Assembly: GCA_009780675.1 (NCBI GenBank)
Contig: WQZP01000010.1
Location: 1 to 64,000 of the forward strand
Length of the DNA: 64,000 nucleotides
Origin: Spirochaetaceae bacterium
GTDB taxonomy: Bacteria; Spirochaetota; Spirochaetia; CADAEX01
Direction: 5' to 3'
Shown: one piece after another, positions 61,086 through 64,000 of the stretch
How positions within the stretch are numbered: position 1 is the first letter of the stretch
How the letters are laid out: the number at the start of each line of letters is the position of its first letter
Notes under the pieces: generated by a model
What the model was told of the DNA's origin: nothing
What the model saw: the letters and a program-made list of their open reading frames with translations, nothing else
Databases searched by the model: none
Made by a program: the position numbers and the translations under genes

Positions 61086-64000
61086 ATTACAAGTATTAAA
61101 ACGCCTTTTAGCTTAAAAAACATATTATTTTTACTCTTTATTTTATGCTTGAACATTGATATCTATGCCAGGGGTCAGAGAGAAGATTTGCTGCCTACTG
61201 CAAGACAACTGGTTGAAGAAAGAAGATATAATGACGCTGTAAGAATTCTGGCTGAAATCATTGAAAGAGAACCGGAAAGACTCGATGAAGTAGAATCTCT
61301 AATGACTATTGTCAGAAGTGTTCGCGATAGACACAATAGATATTATGAAAATTTGATGGTCCTCCTAAGAAAAGAAGATTTTACAGACCAGGACATTGCA
61401 GAAGGATATAGACTGATCAGCGAGATTCGTGAAATGGATGCAAATCCGGATCAGATAGTTCTTACTTTATTGGAAGTAGCAAGACAAGTAATTGTATTTA
61501 GATATAATGACATCCAGTTCAGGGATATAATGAACAGAGCTTTGGCGCTCATCCGGCAAGAAAGATATTGGGAAGCAATGGCATTATATAAAAATGCTAT
61601 AGGGCTTCACAGGGAAATGTTTGCAGAAGAGCGTTCTGATCTTATTCTGCGTGAAGCAGATAATATGGCTCGCGGGGTAACAGAAATAATAGACACATTA
61701 TTGACATTTCAAAACTCTTATCCGCAAGCTGCACAAAGAGCTATAAGAGAATCATCAAGAGATGTTTATGCTGTGTTAAATACCGGAGAATATAATGATC
61801 TTATTAATGCTATAGAGAGAATGGCTGTAGTACGTGAGCAAATATTTACTTCAGCCCTAAGGGTTGAGGAGAGAAGAGACCAATTATTGCGGCCAGGCGA
61901 ATATGATATCCCTTTTTTCTCTACAATTGGCAGAGTAGTAAAAGGGCGGGAAGCAGCCCCAATTGATGAAGGTGTTTTGGCTGTTGTTGATTATTTATGG
62001 CGTGATGTGATTGATGCAAATTCAACCCTTCTTGCTTCGCGCGCAAGTATGTTTTTTGACAGGGGAAAAATACAGTTTGATGAAGGGCAATTTCGTGATG
62101 CGGAAACTAATTTTTACATTGCAAGAAGTTATAGCGAAGTTAAAAATAATCTTATCTCTTTAAAAGGGTATAGTGTTATCCATGCCAGAGGGTTTGATCT
62201 TTCCACAGGATTGGATAATCTCCCTGCTAATGTAGCAATGGATAAATTATTAAGTTACATACCCCAGCTTTATGAATCAGAAAACATGTTAAAAGCAAGC
62301 AATGATTATTTGTTATTATCCCAGGTTATGCAAAGGATGGCTACAGTTGAAAGTTACTATTCTCAGGAAACAGTTTTTAATAATATTCTTACCTTCAGGA
62401 ATCAGATAGTAGCAGATAATGTAATGGTTTTAAGAAGCCATAGAGCGTGGGTAGAAAATGAAGAATCCATGCTAATGTTAAGAGGCGCAAATTTTGCCGT
62501 AGATACTGCGTTAAATCTTTCTACAGAGATGAAAAACCTTTTTGGAGGATATGAAAGAAGGTTTAATATGCTTGCCGCGTCAGTTATCAGGGCAGGAGTA
62601 GATATTTCTTATTTACCAGTATCAAACAGGCTTCAGGCTCAACAGGCAGCAGCAGCATCAGGATTTGAACTGGCTGATGGTATTACAACAATAATAGGTG
62701 AAGGAGAGGCTTCTTTTACTGTTGTTGCGCGGTATCATCAAAGATCTATGGATATTTTGAGTAGAGTATTAACAGAACTTCAACCTATTGAAAATGATCT
62801 TAACAATATTGCATTAATGATTTCTGCAGAGGGCGGTGATTTTTTGGCGTATCCTGTTTTGATGGAAAGCAGCGAAAATGTTAATAATGATTTAAACGCT
62901 CTTGTATTCTTGCGTAACGAAATAACCAGATATATACAGGATTCACAGGAATTTATTACCCGCTCCGAAACTTACAGAACTCATGGTAACAGACATCTTG
63001 CAGCAGCAAGAGCCAGTCTTGACAGAGATGATTTTGATGCAGCCTGGCAGAATTTGCACATGGCAAGGGATAACTATGTTAATTCACTTAACTTAAACGA
63101 AAATCCAGAACTCAGAGCAAGCAGTGACAGGGATATATTTGCATTGTCAGATGAAATTTTAAGCAGGCAAACAACTTTTGTAATTGCAGCAGTAAGAAGG
63201 AATCTTAATGAAGCAAGAGATCTTTATACAAGAGAAAGATTTGGAGATGCTGAAGCTCTTCTTATGAATTCACAAGCATTATGGCGTACTGTAAATCCAG
63301 AAGACAATAACCCAGAACTTGATTTTTGGTTGGGGCTTGTTCAGACAGCTACATCACTATTGGCTGGCAGAGTTATTTTGGAAACTGATCCTCTTTTTAG
63401 TGAAATGACTCAAATATTAAATCTTGCCAGAGACGATTATCTTAATGCTGTTACCGCAAACCAAAGGGGAAACAGAACAGAAATGTTGAACCATCTTAAC
63501 CTGGCAGAAGAAAAAATTCTTCTTGTAAGTATACCTTTTCCTCTAAACCAGGAAGCCAGTCTCCTTACGCTAAGAATTTTGCAGCTTAAAGATCCACAGG
63601 ATTTTATTGCAATGTTCAGAGAACGGTATGATGTTGCTGTACAAATGATTCCTTCAAATCCTGCAGAAGCATATATGAGGCTTCAGGACCTTAGGATCAT
63701 AAATCCTAACTTTCCGGGGATCAATCAGGCAATTTATAATGCAGAAGTCAGGCTTGGAAGAAGAATTCCTCCACCAGATCCTGCAAGAATAAGGGAAGCG
63801 GAAACTCTGTATCAAAGAGCGCTTACAATCACTACAAGTAATATAAGAGCTAACTTTCCTACAGCGCTTGCGTATCTTAACAGGGCATTTGAGTTAAATC
63901 CGAATGATAATCGAATACCAATGCTTAGAGATAGAGTGCAGATAGAAATGGGTGGGACTGCAACTGTTGTGCTTTCAAATGAGGCTCAACAGCAGTTCAG
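61086..64000 (+). CDS. Large secreted helical-repeat (TPR-like) protein, 3' end outside window
   Basis: One uninterrupted frame of at least 971 codons runs to the window edge. The first residues after the putative start form a clear signal peptide (K-T-P-F-S-L-K-N, a hydrophobic run of about 14, then I-Y-A-R-G-Q). The remainder is almost all amphipathic helices with TPR-like spacing (for example R-Q-L-V-E-E-R-R-Y-N-D-A-V-R-I-L, R-E-R-Y-W-E-A-M-A-L-Y-K-N-A-I). The frame has no ATG or GTG before the signal peptide. The best start is ATT at 61086, behind GGGAGAGGGG. A GTG at 61082 is in another frame and stops after five codons. Periplasmic location and a scaffolding role are inferred. Confidence 0.75.
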   Translation, partial: MTSIKTPFSLKNILFLLFILCLNIDIYARGQREDLLPTARQLVEERRYNDAVRILAEIIEREPERLDEVESLMTIVRSVRDRHNRYYENLMVLLRKEDFTDQDIAEGYRLISEIREMDANPDQIVLTLLEVARQVIVFRYNDIQFRDIMNRALALIRQERYWEAMALYKNAIGLHREMFAEERSDLILREADNMARGVTEIIDTLLTFQNSYPQAAQRAIRESSRDVYAVLNTGEYNDLINAIERMAVVREQIFTSALRVEERRDQLLRPGEYDIPFFSTIGRVVKGREAAPIDEGVLAVVDYLWRDVIDANSTLLASRASMFFDRGKIQFDEGQFRDAETNFYIARSYSEVKNNLISLKGYSVIHARGFDLSTGLDNLPANVAMDKLLSYIPQLYESENMLKASNDYLLLSQVMQRMATVESYYSQETVFNNILTFRNQIVADNVMVLRSHRAWVENEESMLMLRGANFAVDTALNLSTEMKNLFGGYERRFNMLAASVIRAGVDISYLPVSNRLQAQQAAAASGFELADGITTIIGEGEASFTVVARYHQRSMDILSRVLTELQPIENDLNNIALMISAEGGDFLAYPVLMESSENVNNDLNALVFLRNEITRYIQDSQEFITRSETYRTHGNRHLAAARASLDRDDFDAAWQNLHMARDNYVNSLNLNENPELRASSDRDIFALSDEILSRQTTFVIAAVRRNLNEARDLYTRERFGDAEALLMNSQALWRTVNPEDNNPELDFWLGLVQTATSLLAGRVILETDPLFSEMTQILNLARDDYLNAVTANQRGNRTEMLNHLNLAEEKILLVSIPFPLNQEASLLTLRILQLKDPQDFIAMFRERYDVAVQMIPSNPAEAYMRLQDLRIINPNFPGINQAIYNAEVRLGRRIPPPDPARIREAETLYQRALTITTSNIRANFPTALAYLNRAFELNPNDNRIPMLRDRVQIEMGGTATVVLSNEAQQQF

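Overview
The window looks like chromosomal DNA of an AT-rich, anaerobic, host-associated spirochaete, most likely Treponema or a close relative. The taxonomic markers are a UPF0164-type outer-membrane protein, a BspA-type leucine-rich-repeat surface protein, two Maf/DUF115 glycosylation proteins of the kind used on flagellins, PEGA-domain membrane proteins and an Rnf operon. I see no phage, transposase, rRNA, tRNA or CRISPR array.

Layout. 1-4.9 kb: edge of a BspA-like gene, pcnB, a P-loop/Asp23-like protein, an RluA-family pseudouridine synthase and a DUF212 protein. 4.9-10.9 kb: a membrane protein followed by rnfC-D-G-E-(A)-B, in which rnfA is reduced to 15 codons. 10.9-21.2 kb: a GH57-like protein with a lost nucleophile, an orphan Cas2-like protein, prfB with its programmed frameshift, a response regulator, a PEGA protein, ftsY, a secreted protein and a LolCDE-type ABC exporter, mostly in overlapping translation-coupled reading frames. 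21.3-26.3 kb: mcsA-mcsB-clpC (the McsB has lost its phosphagen-kinase residues) and rnz. 26.3-34.3 kb: a Gld-type ABC transporter set, a degenerate GGDEF protein, a Memo-family protein and glnA. 34.3-41.2 kb: a minus-strand cluster of two Maf/DUF115 proteins, a GAF-like protein and a very acidic protein with 19 tandem 18-residue repeats. 41.4-43.1 kb: hydG and a TM1266-type regulator behind a structured RNA. 43.4-52.9 kb: smpB, a SUMF1/PEGA protein, two type I signal peptidases, hemW, yebC, ruvCAB, queA, trpR. 52.9-57.2 kb: an EIIC-like permease divergent from tenA, a DUF1576 membrane protein and an unknown membrane protein. 57.2-64 kb: hydE-hydF, a UPF0164 protein and the start of a large secreted repeat protein.

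How the genes fit together. Rnf (ferredoxin:NAD+ oxidoreductase and ion pump) and the [FeFe]-hydrogenase maturases HydE, HydF and HydG point to ferredoxin- and H2-based anaerobic energy metabolism, although no hydrogenase structural gene lies here. FtsY, the LolCDE-like exporter and the two signal peptidases serve envelope biogenesis. The Maf cluster probably serves flagellin modification.

Most notable observations: the collapsed rnfA; a promoter-hairpins-terminator RNA unit between smpB and the TM1266-hydG operon; a McsB pseudokinase beside clpC; recurrent operon heads in which the -10 box sits 6-9 nt before the ATG with no Shine-Dalgarno, suggesting leaderless mRNAs; a second LepB lacking its catalytic lysine; and two in-frame tandem-repeat genes (66-bp and 54-bp units) that could vary in length.
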